Positions 43,495 to 51,706 of a stretch of 64,000 bases of DNA are shown piece by piece; position 1 is the stretch's first letter; every line of letters begins with the position of its first letter. The position numbers and the translations under genes were made by a program. Under the pieces are notes generated by a model. The model was given only the letters and a program-made list of their open reading frames with translations, was not told where the DNA came from and searched no databases. The stretch is from a bacterium. Lineage in GTDB: Bacteria > Vulcanimicrobiota > Vulcanimicrobiia > Vulcanimicrobiales > SCRA01. The stretch spans positions 50,002-114,001 of the forward strand of contig SCRA01000087.1 of NCBI GenBank assembly GCA_004297985.1, read 5' to 3'.

Positions 43495-45474
43495 TTATTC
43501 GTCCGCCTTGGTAGCCGTCTGCGCCATCTCGGCGATGTGCTTCACCACGGAGGCGTCGGCCAGGGTCGTGGTGTCCCCCAATGGGCGCTCCTCCATCACG
43601 TCGCGCAGGAGGCGGCGCATGATCTTGCCGCTGCGAGTCTTGGGGAGGTCCGGCGTGAACGTGATATACTTCGGGCGCGCGAAGGCGCCGATCTTCGAAG
43701 CGACGTGCTTGCGCAGCTCGTCGGCCTTCTCCGGAGAGCCGATGCCGCCGCCCTTGAGGGTGACGAAGGCGGCGATCGCCTCACCGGTGATGGGATCGTG
43801 CTTCGAGACGACGGCCGTCTCGGCGACCTCCGAGTGATCGACGAACGCGCTCTCGACTTCGGTGGTCGAGATGCGGTGGCCGCTGACGTTCATGACGTCG
43901 TCGACGCGGCCGAGGAGCCAGTAGTAGCCTTCCGCGTCGCGCTTGCAGCCATCGGCCGGGAAGTAGTACCCCTGTTTGGAGAACTTGCTCCAGTAGGTCT
44001 GGAGGTAGCGATCGTGGTCTCCCCACAGCGTACGGAGCATCGCCGGCCACGGACGGGTGATGACGATGTAGCCGCCGCCGCCCAGCGGGACCGACTCGCC
44101 CTTCTCGTTGACGACGTCGGCGAAGACGCCGGGGTACGGCTGCGTCGCCGAGCCGGGCCTCGTTGCCGTGATGCCGGGCAACGGGGTCACCATGATCATC
44201 CCCGTCTCCGTCTGCCACCACGTGTCTACCACCGGGCAGCGGCCGCCGCCGATGTGCTCGTTGTACCAGATCCATGCCTCGGGGTTGATCGGCTCGCCGA
44301 CGGTGCCGATGAGCCGCAGCGACTTCATGTCGTGTTTGTCGGGGTACTCGGTACCCCATTTCATGAACGTGCGGATCGCCGTCGGTGCCGTGTAGAGAAT
44401 GGTAATCTTGTACTTCTCGATCAAGGCCCAGAAGCGGTCCTTGTCCGGAAAGTCCGGTGTGCCTTCGTATATGACCCCCGTCGTGCGGTTCGCCAACGGT
44501 CCATAAACGATGTAGGAGTGACCGGTCACCCAGCCGATGTCGGCGGTGCACCAGAAGACATCCTCGTCTTCACGAAGATCGAAGACGTACTTGTGCGTCG
44601 AAGTTACGCCGGCCATGTAGCCGCCGGTCGTATGCACGATGCCTTTGGGCTTCGCCGTCGTACCGCTGGAGTACAGGATGTAGAGGGGGTCCTCCGCGTC
44701 CATCTGCTCCGGCGTGCACTCCTCACTCTGCTTTGAGACGAGCTCGTGGTACCACAGGTCGCGACCGCTCTTCATCTCTACGGGATCGCCGACGCGCTTG
44801 AGCACGACCACGTTCTTGATGGTCGGCGTATCTTTGACCGCTTCGTCCGCGATCTGCTTGAGCTGAATCTTGCCGCCGCGGCGCCAGCCCTGGTCCTGCG
44901 TGATCAGAACTTTACACTCGCCGTCGATGATGCGGTCGCGCAGACTGTCCGACGAAAAGCCGCCGAAGACGACCGAGTGGATCGCGCCGATGCGCGCGCA
45001 TGCGAGCAAGGCAACGGGGAGCTCGGGAACCATGCCCATATAGACGGCGACGCGATCGCCCTTCTTCACGCCGAGGGACTTCAGCCCGTTGGCGAGGCGC
45101 GACGTTTCCTTGAGCAAATCTTCATAGGTCAGCGTGCGGGCGTCGCCCGGCTCGCCTTCCCAATAGTACGCAACTTGTTTTCCATGGCCGCTCATGACGT
45201 GGCGGTCTAAGCAGTTGTAGCTCGCGTTGATCTTCCCGCCGTCGAACCACCGGGCGACCTTCGTCTTATCGTCCCATTTCAGAACAGTGTGCCACTTCTG
45301 GTACCAATCGAGCCGTTCGGCCTGCGAGGCCCAAAACGCGTCGGGATCTTTGGCCGCGATCTCACTGATCTTGGGATCGTTCCACTGCGCGCGCTTCTTG
45401 AAATCCTCGGAAGGTGGGAACGTGCGGACTTCCGCAAAGAGTGCCTCGATGGCCTGCTGATGTTGATCGAGCAT
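43495..45474 (-). CDS. acs: Acetyl-coenzyme A synthetase
   Basis: 659-residue Acs activating acetate to acetyl-CoA through acetyl-AMP. N-terminal segment with FWASQAERLDW, the AMP motif YSSGTTAKPKGIVHTTGGY, WWQTETG (acetate pocket), GYYFPADGCKRDAEGYYWLLGRVDDVMNVSGHRI and the C-terminal PKTRSGKIMRRLL with the Lys that is commonly acetylated. Size is typical (about 650). Divergent from satP, so acetate uptake and activation are paired. Confidence 0.97.
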   Translation of the reverse strand: MLDQHQQAIEALFAEVRTFPPSEDFKKRAQWNDPKISEIAAKDPDAFWASQAERLDWYQKWHTVLKWDDKTKVARWFDGGKINASYNCLDRHVMSGHGKQVAYYWEGEPGDARTLTYEDLLKETSRLANGLKSLGVKKGDRVAVYMGMVPELPVALLACARIGAIHSVVFGGFSSDSLRDRIIDGECKVLITQDQGWRRGGKIQLKQIADEAVKDTPTIKNVVVLKRVGDPVEMKSGRDLWYHELVSKQSEECTPEQMDAEDPLYILYSSGTTAKPKGIVHTTGGYMAGVTSTHKYVFDLREDEDVFWCTADIGWVTGHSYIVYGPLANRTTGVIYEGTPDFPDKDRFWALIEKYKITILYTAPTAIRTFMKWGTEYPDKHDMKSLRLIGTVGEPINPEAWIWYNEHIGGGRCPVVDTWWQTETGMIMVTPLPGITATRPGSATQPYPGVFADVVNEKGESVPLGGGGYIVITRPWPAMLRTLWGDHDRYLQTYWSKFSKQGYYFPADGCKRDAEGYYWLLGRVDDVMNVSGHRISTTEVESAFVDHSEVAETAVVSKHDPITGEAIAAFVTLKGGGIGSPEKADELRKHVASKIGAFARPKYITFTPDLPKTRSGKIMRRLLRDVMEERPLGDTTTLADASVVKHIAEMAQTATKADE

Positions 45475-45695
45475 GTCAGCCTCCGAATGCCGTCATGTGA
45501 GGAATGCGCTTAGGCTAGAACGCTCCTTATTCTCGCTGAACCTGCGTCCCCCCTCGGGGAAGCAAAGGGATGCCCCCTCGTAGGGGGTGGAAGACAAGCG
45601 AGCAAGAATCTAGCAAACCGGAAGACCGGTACTCCAGCACAGTGGTTCGTTCCGTTTGTTTCAGACGTACACGCTTGATTGGAGGTTTACCACAA
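45475..45695. promoter_or_regulatory. Divergent acs/satP control region
   Basis: 221 bp. It contains two GC-rich palindromes, CCCCCT-CGT-AGGGGG (45573-45587) and a similar CCCC...GGGG element near 45550, plus ACCGG-AAGA-CCGGT (45617-45630). A weak acs promoter (TTCAGC, 17 bp, TAGCCT) can be read on the minus strand near 45510-45540. satP has GGAGG at 45681-45685. No activator site known by me fits. Confidence 0.4.
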
Positions 45696-46238
45696 ATGGG
45701 TAGTTCCGCTCCAGCTCCGAAGCTGGCAAACCCGGCAGCTCTCGGCCTAGCCGGATTCGCCCTCACCACGTTTCTGCTCTCGGCCGCTAACGCCGGCCTG
45801 CTCCCGGGATCCGATGTCTGGATCGGCTTCGCACTGTTCTACGGTGGTCTCGCGCAGCTTTTTGCCGGCATGTGGGAGTTTGCCGCCGGCAATACCTTCG
45901 GCGCCACCGCTTTCAGCTCGTACGGCGCCTTCTGGCTAGGCACCGCCTTCTATGTCTGGTTCTGGGCCCCGAAGTCGGGGAACGTCCCGCTCGATCTTGC
46001 CTGGCTGCTCGGCGCATGGGCCATCTTCACCGGCTACATGATGCTGGAGTCGTTCCGCATCAACAACCCGCCCGTGATGTGGGTCTTCGTCGCGCTGTTC
46101 ATCACCTACGTCCTGCTCTGGCTCGGCGCATGGTTCCATGCGAGCGGCCTAACCGTTACGGGCGGATGGACTGGGATCATCACGGCGCTGCTGGCCTGGT
46201 ACGCTTCCTACAAGGCCGTTCATAACAGCATCGCCTAA
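45696..46238 (+). CDS. satP: Acetate/succinate uptake transporter SatP (GPR1/FUN34/YaaH family)
   Basis: 180 residues from the ATG at 45696 (GGAGG ten bases upstream). Six membrane segments; family motif NPAALGLAGFALTTFLLSAANAG at residues 12-34 and FYGGLAQLFAGMWEFAAGNTFGATAFSSYGAFWL in the middle. It imports acetate (or succinate) by proton symport. Divergent from acs, forming an acetate assimilation pair. Confidence 0.93.
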   Translation: MGSSAPAPKLANPAALGLAGFALTTFLLSAANAGLLPGSDVWIGFALFYGGLAQLFAGMWEFAAGNTFGATAFSSYGAFWLGTAFYVWFWAPKSGNVPLDLAWLLGAWAIFTGYMMLESFRINNPPVMWVFVALFITYVLLWLGAWFHASGLTVTGGWTGIITALLAWYASYKAVHNSIA

Positions 46239-46242
46239 GAGA

Positions 46243-46470
46243 TCACTCGCTACTCTGGGCCGAACGTGCGGCGCGCTCGACGTGCAAGACGCCCTCGCGC
46301 CGCACATTCATGTAGGCACCGCATTGGCAGTGAAACCACGTCTCCGTCACGGCGTGGTCGTCCAAGCGATAGAGATAGCGAGCATCGGGCGGCCCCGCTA
46401 CGGCGCGATCGCAGTTCCAGCAGTGCGGTGTGACCTTTTCGCCAAGCGGTATGAAACGCACGCGATCCAT
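46243..46470 (-). CDS. Small zinc-ribbon-like protein
   Basis: 75 residues with two Cys pairs (HCWNCDRAV at about 17-25 and HCQCGAYM at about 47-54) spaced as in a zinc ribbon. Cytosolic. A GTG nine bases later has a better-spaced GGAG. Convergent with satP (4 nt apart) and downstream of dinG on the same strand (about 46 nt). Function unknown. Confidence 0.65.
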   Translation of the reverse strand: MDRVRFIPLGEKVTPHCWNCDRAVAGPPDARYLYRLDDHAVTETWFHCQCGAYMNVRREGVLHVERAARSAQSSE

Positions 46471-46516
46471 CTCCGGATACCTTAGCACCGCAGACACGCG
46501 GCCGTTGTGATGGCTG

Positions 46517-48415
46517 TTACCCAGCCGTCTCTCCGAAGAACGCCGCGAGCTCGCTGAGATCCGCGATACGGCGCGCCGGTGGCAGCGCTCGCAAGATCGC
46601 TTCGCCATAGCGCTCGCCTTGGACACGTCCGTCCAAGAGCACGACGACGCCCCGATCATCGACGCTGCGAATGAGGCGTCCAAATCCCTGTTTGAGCCGC
46701 GTGATAGCCGCAGGGATCATGTACTCGTCGAACGACGAACCTCCCGCGCTCTCGATGGCGCGCATACGCGCCGCCACCAGCGGGTCGCCTGGAGATGGGA
46801 ACGGCAGCCGATCGATGATGACGCACGAAAGCTGCTCACCAACGACATCCACGCCTTCCCAAAACGTCCCCGTGGCGAAGAGCACCGCGGCGCGCGTAGC
46901 GCGGAACCACGCCAAGAGCGCAGAGCGCGGGAGCTCGCCCTGCACGCGGCACGGAAACGCGATGCGCGAGGCGACCAGCCGATGCACCTCGCGCATGCGG
47001 GCGTACGACGTGAAGAGCACGAAGGCGCGGCCGCCGGTGCGATCGAGAGCTTCCTCCACCACGGCTGCCGCGCGCCGCGCGAAGTCACGAGACTTGGGGT
47101 TGAGCGAAGACGGGGCAACATAGAGGCGCGCCTGGCGTTGGTAGTCGAACGGCGAGGGTGCGATGCACTCCTGCGCTTGCTCGAAGCCAAGCGTCCGCCG
47201 CAGATAGTCGAAGGAGTCGTCGGCAGCGAGCGTCGCCGAGGTCAGCACCACGCTCTCGCAGCGCTCGAAGAGCGCCCGCCGCAGGAAGCTCGCCACCTCG
47301 CAGGGGGCGGCGCAGATGCGGTGGCGCTCGCTGGGGTCGCCACGCTCGACCCAGGCGATGGTCTCGTCACCAGCAGCCTGGAGCTGTTCGAGCGCCTGAC
47401 GGTGTGCGACGATGCCGCGCATGCATAGCTCTCGACGGCGTTCCGCCACCTGTTCGTCGAAGGCGCCGCGATAGGCGCTCTGCCATGAGGACTCCAGCCA
47501 TAGCTCGGCGCGCTCGAATGCCGGCGCGAGCTCGAGCAGCACCTCGCGGGCGGGCGCATTGGCAGACAGCGGGTAGCGGTCGCGCTCGACCATCGCGAGC
47601 TGGCTTGCTAGGCGGCGCATGCCGTCACCTAACTCGTCCTCGATGGCGGAGTCGACCGTGTAGTAACGATGGAGACGGCGCAGCATCCGGCCCACCGTGC
47701 GCCCGGACACCGTGGAGGTGAGCGCCGCCGTCGCCCAGGATTCGCACTGGTGTGCCTCGTCGAGGATGGCGAGATCGTACGGCGGCAGCAACGCCCCGCC
47801 CATCGCGAGGTCGAGAAAGAAGAGCGCGTGGTTGACGACGACGATGTCTGCGAAGCGCGCACGCTCACGCGCTTGAAAGTAAAAGCAAGTGTCGTAGAAC
47901 GGACAGAGCTCACCCAGGCAGTCGTCGGCGTCGGCGTCAACCTGCTCCCATTCGCCCGGGCCGGGCTGGATCGTCAGCTCCGAGCGGTCACCAGTCGTCG
48001 TCCAGCGCGCCCAGTCCCAGATGTGCTCCATGGCTCCGCTCGAAGCGATGAACGTCTCGCTCTGCAGGCGCGCCAACTTGTCGCGGCAGAGGTAGTTGTT
48101 GCGCCCTTTGAGGAGCACGACACGAAGGTTGGTGCCCAACGCCCGTTGGACGAGCGGGATATCCTTGGTGAGGAGCTGCTCTTGGAGCGCGATCGTCCCC
48201 GCCGAGACGACGACTTTCTTACCGGAGCGCAACGCCGGCACGAGATACGCCAGCGATTTTCCGACGCCTGTTCCCGCTTCCACCACGGTGTGGAGGCCTT
48301 CGAGCAGGCCGCGCTCCACCAGGCGCGCCATTTGGAGCTGACCATCGCGTGGGACATAGCCGTGGAGGATGCCCGCCAGGGGACCCTCGACCGCGAAGAT
48401 CTCGTCGAGATACAT
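46517..48415 (-). CDS. dinG: ATP-dependent DNA helicase DinG family
   Basis: 632 residues from the ATG at 48413-48415. XPD/DinG-type SF2 helicase: Walker A GTGVGKS (48-54), FeS-binding cysteines in CRDKLARL and CLGELCPFYDTCFYFQ (about 110-175), DEAH in LAILDEAHQCESWA, and the conserved WEGVDVVGEQLSCVIIDRLPFPSPGDP and GFGRLIRSVDDRGVVVLLDGR motifs. Unwinds 5' to 3' and repairs replication forks. Upstream in-frame codons reaching 49135 belong to the rhomboid and DtxR genes read in another frame. Confidence 0.93.
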   Translation of the reverse strand: MYLDEIFAVEGPLAGILHGYVPRDGQLQMARLVERGLLEGLHTVVEAGTGVGKSLAYLVPALRSGKKVVVSAGTIALQEQLLTKDIPLVQRALGTNLRVVLLKGRNNYLCRDKLARLQSETFIASSGAMEHIWDWARWTTTGDRSELTIQPGPGEWEQVDADADDCLGELCPFYDTCFYFQARERARFADIVVVNHALFFLDLAMGGALLPPYDLAILDEAHQCESWATAALTSTVSGRTVGRMLRRLHRYYTVDSAIEDELGDGMRRLASQLAMVERDRYPLSANAPAREVLLELAPAFERAELWLESSWQSAYRGAFDEQVAERRRELCMRGIVAHRQALEQLQAAGDETIAWVERGDPSERHRICAAPCEVASFLRRALFERCESVVLTSATLAADDSFDYLRRTLGFEQAQECIAPSPFDYQRQARLYVAPSSLNPKSRDFARRAAAVVEEALDRTGGRAFVLFTSYARMREVHRLVASRIAFPCRVQGELPRSALLAWFRATRAAVLFATGTFWEGVDVVGEQLSCVIIDRLPFPSPGDPLVAARMRAIESAGGSSFDEYMIPAAITRLKQGFGRLIRSVDDRGVVVLLDGRVQGERYGEAILRALPPARRIADLSELAAFFGETAG

Positions 48416-48435
48416 CTTCGAACGCGTGTTCGCCG

Positions 48436-48981
48436 CTACTCCGGACCGTCCTGGCGCGGCGTCTCCGCTCGATGCTCGATCGTGTCGCCTGGATAGGCGC
48501 GCGAATCGTTTGGGTCGATGGCATAGACGCGTCTCGCGGGCGCCGGCGGCACGAGGGGGAACCCGATCAAGAAGCCGGCGACCAGGCCGCCGAGGTGCGC
48601 TGCGTTGGAGATGCCCGTGGCGGCGAAGCCGTAGACGAGATTGATGACGATGATGCCCAGGCACTGGCGTACCAGGATCCGTCCCGCGGGCCCACGTCTG
48701 AGCCCGAGCGCGAGGAGGGCGCCGAAGAGGCCGAAGACGGCGCCGCTGGCGCCTAGCGTTGGGATGGCGTAGTTGAAGACGAGCACGGAGAGGCCGGCGA
48801 CCAAGAGCGAGACGGCGTAGAGCGTCAGCATGCGCGCACCGCCGAACGTCAGCTCGATGACCGTGCCGACTTGCGCGAGTGCGATCATGTTGAAGAGGAT
48901 GTGCAGCACGCCGCCGTGGAGGAAGGCTGCGGTGACGATACGCCACCACTCGCCGTGATCGACCGCGGGACCGTACTCCAC
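48436..48981 (-). CDS. Rhomboid-family intramembrane serine protease
   Basis: 181 residues from the GTG at 48979-48981. Catalytic Ser79 in the GASGAVFG box and His129 in NAAHLGGLVAG are present, and GEWWRIVTAAFLHGGVLHILFNM is the classic rhomboid segment. But homologues have an extra first membrane helix, and the sequence upstream in the same frame (ALIALNVLAFVAELLTGG) encodes one, starting at about 49060 with no ATG/GTG/TTG. A CTG at 49078-49080 overlapping the dtxR-family stop may be the real start, giving 48436-49080. Located 20 nt before dinG. Confidence 0.85.
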   Translation of the reverse strand: MEYGPAVDHGEWWRIVTAAFLHGGVLHILFNMIALAQVGTVIELTFGGARMLTLYAVSLLVAGLSVLVFNYAIPTLGASGAVFGLFGALLALGLRRGPAGRILVRQCLGIIVINLVYGFAATGISNAAHLGGLVAGFLIGFPLVPPAPARRVYAIDPNDSRAYPGDTIEHRAETPRQDGPE

Positions 48982-49076
48982 GCCGAGCTGGACGATGGTA
49001 CCCTGGGCGCCTCCGGTGAGCAGCTCGGCGACGAAAGCGAGGACGTTGAGGGCGATCAGCGCTTTGGTGATCGGCG

Positions 49077-49757
49077 TCAGTCGCAGGGTGGCGTCTCCAC
49101 CAACACCATGCGCGCCAGCTCCAAGCTGATGGCATGGCGCGCGCCGTCGACGGAGACCGTCACCGGACCGCCCAGGGGAGCCTTCTCCAATATCAGCACG
49201 CGTACGCCGGGAACCAGGCCGATCTCGCCGAGATAGCGCAGCATTTCAGGCACTTCGTCGGTGACGCCGGCGACGCGCATGCTCTCTCCTGGCGCCGCTT
49301 GCGCCAATGGCGCGATGTCGAGGTTTGGCTCGCTCCCGTCGACTTCGGGGATCGGATGGCCGTGCGGACACGTCTTGGGGTGGCCGAGATAGGCCAGCAG
49401 GTGCTGCTCGACGCGTTCCGAGATCGCGTGCTCGAGCTTGCAGGCCTCCTCGTGGACTTCATCCCATCGCATACCCAGCACGTCGGTGAGCAGCCGCTCC
49501 GCCAGACGGTGACGGCGCAGGGTACGCGCGCCCACTTCGAGGCCCTTCTGCGTCAAGCTGGCCGTGCCGCGCGGCTCATGCTCTAAATAACCCTCACCGG
49601 CCAACTTCTTCAGCATCCCGCTGACGCTGGCGGGAGAGATACCCAACTCGCTTGCGAGACCGGAGGTCGTCACGCCGGAGCCTTCCCGCTCGAGACGATA
49701 GATCGCCTCGAGATACTCCTCGATGCTCTCGGTAAAATGCGAGTGTCCCGATGGCAT
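49077..49757 (-). CDS. DtxR/MntR-family iron- or manganese-dependent repressor
   Basis: 226 residues. N-terminal winged helix (7-65, TSGLASELGISPASVSGMLKKLAGEGYLEHEPRG pattern), dimer domain with RHRLAERLLTDVLGMRWDEVHEEACKLEH (metal ligands Glu/His), Cys-His loop CPHGHP and a C-terminal SH3/FeoA-like domain. The long form with SH3 is IdeR/DtxR-like. Regulates metal transport genes elsewhere. Lies upstream of the rhomboid gene and 3 nt after the deaminase gene, one operon. Confidence 0.92.
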   Translation of the reverse strand: MPSGHSHFTESIEEYLEAIYRLEREGSGVTTSGLASELGISPASVSGMLKKLAGEGYLEHEPRGTASLTQKGLEVGARTLRRHRLAERLLTDVLGMRWDEVHEEACKLEHAISERVEQHLLAYLGHPKTCPHGHPIPEVDGSEPNLDIAPLAQAAPGESMRVAGVTDEVPEMLRYLGEIGLVPGVRVLILEKAPLGGPVTVSVDGARHAISLELARMVLVETPPCD

Positions 49758-49760
49758 GCG

Positions 49761-50798
49761 CTACTGGTTCTCCGCGCGCGAGCGCTCCCCCGCAACATCG
49801 GCCCCGGCGTGCGCTTCGATCCGGGCGATCACCGCACGCTTGGTTGCGTCGTCGGCGAAACTATGCAGCGCGGCATTGCGTGCGAAGCGCCGCACGCCGC
49901 CGATACCGACCATCTCCGCCACGCGAACGTACTCGGCCAGCAGGGTGGTACTGAAGAGCGCCGGATCGTCGGAGTCGATGGCGATCGGCACGCCGGCGGC
50001 GTCCAGCGCGAGCAAGGGGTGGGGCTCGCCTTTGCGCCACGCGCCGGTCAGCTCGTTCGAGGTGGGGCAGGCCTCAACGCAGACGTTGCGCTCGGCTAAC
50101 ATCGTCACCACCTCGGCGTCGGCGGCGGCAGCGCAGCCGTGGCCGATGCGCTCGGCCCCGATCTCCAGAGCATCACGAACGCTCCACGCTTCCTGCGCCT
50201 CACCGGCGTGGGCAACCGTGTGCAGACCAAAGGACCGCGCGAGCGCGAACACGTCGCGGAAGTCGCGCGCGGGAAAATTCCGCTCGTCGCCGCCGAGGCC
50301 GATGCCGATGACGCCGAGGTCGGTGAGGCCCTCCACCATGCGGATCGTCTTGAGCGCGCGGGCCGGGCCAAAATTACGCGTGACGTCGGCGATCAGGCGC
50401 GCCTCGAAGCCGCTGCGCCGCCGCTCCGCGTCAAACGCGGCACGAATCGCTTCGACGGCAGCTCGCACGTCGATCTGACGATGGAACCACGTCCAGACGC
50501 TGGGCGAGATGAAGACCTCCGCATAGCAGACTCCTTCATCGGCGGCCTCGCGCGCGTAACCCGCGGCCAGCACACCGTAGTCTTCGGGCTCCTTGAGCGC
50601 TTGGCAGACCTCACGGAAGAGGTAGAGAAACTCCTGGAAATCGTTGAAGCGATAGAGTTCTTCGGGCGAGACATCCCTGCGCGCCCCGAGGTCCACCCCG
50701 TGGCGGCGAGCAAGCTCCAGAAGCAGCTCTGGGGAGATGGTGCCCTCCAGATGCACGTGCAACTGGACCTTGGGAAGGCTGCGTAGGGTCTCGAGCAT
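49761..50798 (-). CDS. Adenosine deaminase / aminodeoxyfutalosine deaminase-type
   Basis: 345-residue amidohydrolase with Zn-binding HVHLEGT (residues 14-20), the Glu/His of HTVAHAGEAQEAW, HGCAAAAD and the DSDDPALF end. Either adenosine deaminase (adenosine to inosine) or, in species with futalosine-type menaquinone synthesis, an aminodeoxyfutalosine deaminase; these cannot be separated by eye. First in an operon with the DtxR-like gene (3 nt gap). Near ahcY function, as adenosine is its by-product, though not adjacent. Confidence 0.88.
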   Translation of the reverse strand: MLETLRSLPKVQLHVHLEGTISPELLLELARRHGVDLGARRDVSPEELYRFNDFQEFLYLFREVCQALKEPEDYGVLAAGYAREAADEGVCYAEVFISPSVWTWFHRQIDVRAAVEAIRAAFDAERRRSGFEARLIADVTRNFGPARALKTIRMVEGLTDLGVIGIGLGGDERNFPARDFRDVFALARSFGLHTVAHAGEAQEAWSVRDALEIGAERIGHGCAAAADAEVVTMLAERNVCVEACPTSNELTGAWRKGEPHPLLALDAAGVPIAIDSDDPALFSTTLLAEYVRVAEMVGIGGVRRFARNAALHSFADDATKRAVIARIEAHAGADVAGERSRAENQ

Positions 50799-50854
50799 GG
50801 CGGAATCCCGCTTCGCTGCAGGCGCCCGGCCGCCTGCGGGCGTAGCAAGGCGCC

Positions 50855-51448
50855 ATGCGTGTACTCGCGCTGGCCTTCGCCTTCGCGTTACTAGCGGGAG
50901 GCCTCCCCGCGACCGCGGCGGAGCTGACGTTTCTCGCTCTTCCGCCGGTCAGCGACCGCCAGCCGTGGGCGAGCGCCGTCGAAGGGGACGCCGATCTACC
51001 GGGGCTCGGCGGTTACGACGTGCGCGCCTTCGCGCGGGTCGCTGCCTCGTTGACCGACAGCTTCAGCCTCGGCGTTCCAGGGCGAGCCTCGACTCTGCTC
51101 GACACGAGCTTCCACTTCTTCCAACTTGGTATCACGCTCTCGCGCACGTACTTTGGGCGTTACGATCTCTACGCCGGCGGCGGTTACGCATGGGCGCACA
51201 GCAGCTACCATACCGACAACTTTGCCGGCTACGGAACGAGCGCCCAGGGCGGCACGACAGCCAACGGGCCGACGCTCGAACTCGGCGTACGCGTGCCGCT
51301 TGGCCAGAGCACGCATCTGCAGGCGGGGGTGATGGCGCTCTTCAGCACACCCACGGGAGAGGTTTGCGACACCGCAAGCCACTGCGCCGCGCCCGACACG
51401 CGCAGTGTGCTTACCTACCCCTACCTTGGTGTGGGACTCCGCTTCTAA
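50855..51448 (+). CDS. Predicted outer-membrane beta-barrel protein
   Basis: 197 residues. Signal peptide (1-21, ATAAE cleavage) and a mature part of alternating polar/hydrophobic strands rich in Gly, Tyr and Phe, ending in the Leu-Arg-Phe C-terminal signature of outer-membrane barrels (LGVGLRF). One Cys pair (VCDTASHC) late in the chain. Like small OmpA-type or autotransporter-like barrels of eight strands. No family recognised. Evidence for a diderm envelope. Confidence 0.7.
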   Translation: MRVLALAFAFALLAGGLPATAAELTFLALPPVSDRQPWASAVEGDADLPGLGGYDVRAFARVAASLTDSFSLGVPGRASTLLDTSFHFFQLGITLSRTYFGRYDLYAGGGYAWAHSSYHTDNFAGYGTSAQGGTTANGPTLELGVRVPLGQSTHLQAGVMALFSTPTGEVCDTASHCAAPDTRSVLTYPYLGVGLRF

Positions 51449-51471
51449 ATTGCGTTTGCGTGTGCGGGGGG

Positions 51472-51501
51472 TTGACCACGCACGTCGAGTTCAAGTACAA
51501 T
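51472..51501 (+). promoter_or_regulatory. Sigma-70-type promoter for tRNA-fMet
   Basis: TTGACC (51472-51477) and TACAAT (51496-51501), 18 bp apart, 15 bp before the mature tRNA 5' end. Confidence 0.65.
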
Positions 51502-51515
51502 GTGGGTCGTTCCAT

Positions 51516-51592
<77 letters not shown>

Positions 51593-51595
51593 TAC

Positions 51596-51636
51596 ATGAA
51601 GGAGTCCTCTCGTACGAGCGGGCTCCTTCATCTTTA
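51596..51636 (+). terminator. Rho-independent terminator after tRNA-fMet
   Basis: ATGAAGGAG...CTCCTTCAT 9-bp arms (extended to 12 bp with one mismatch) and a CTTTAT tail, 4 nt after the tRNA. Confidence 0.7.
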
Positions 51637-51706
51637 TCGCTCCCGGTAGGTCTGCTGGGGTTGCGCAACCAATGTCTCCGGCCGCGGGTCTCAACCTCGC
51701 GGCATC

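Noticed and set aside
42619..44736. Plus-strand frame of about 700 codons across hrcA and acs
   Set aside because: Both opposite-strand genes are certain (HrcA, Acs); the plus frame has an Arg/His/Gly-rich composition with no domain.
48416..49135. Extension of the DinG frame to 872 codons
   Set aside because: The extension reads the rhomboid and DtxR-family genes in a wrong frame; DinG starts at 48415.
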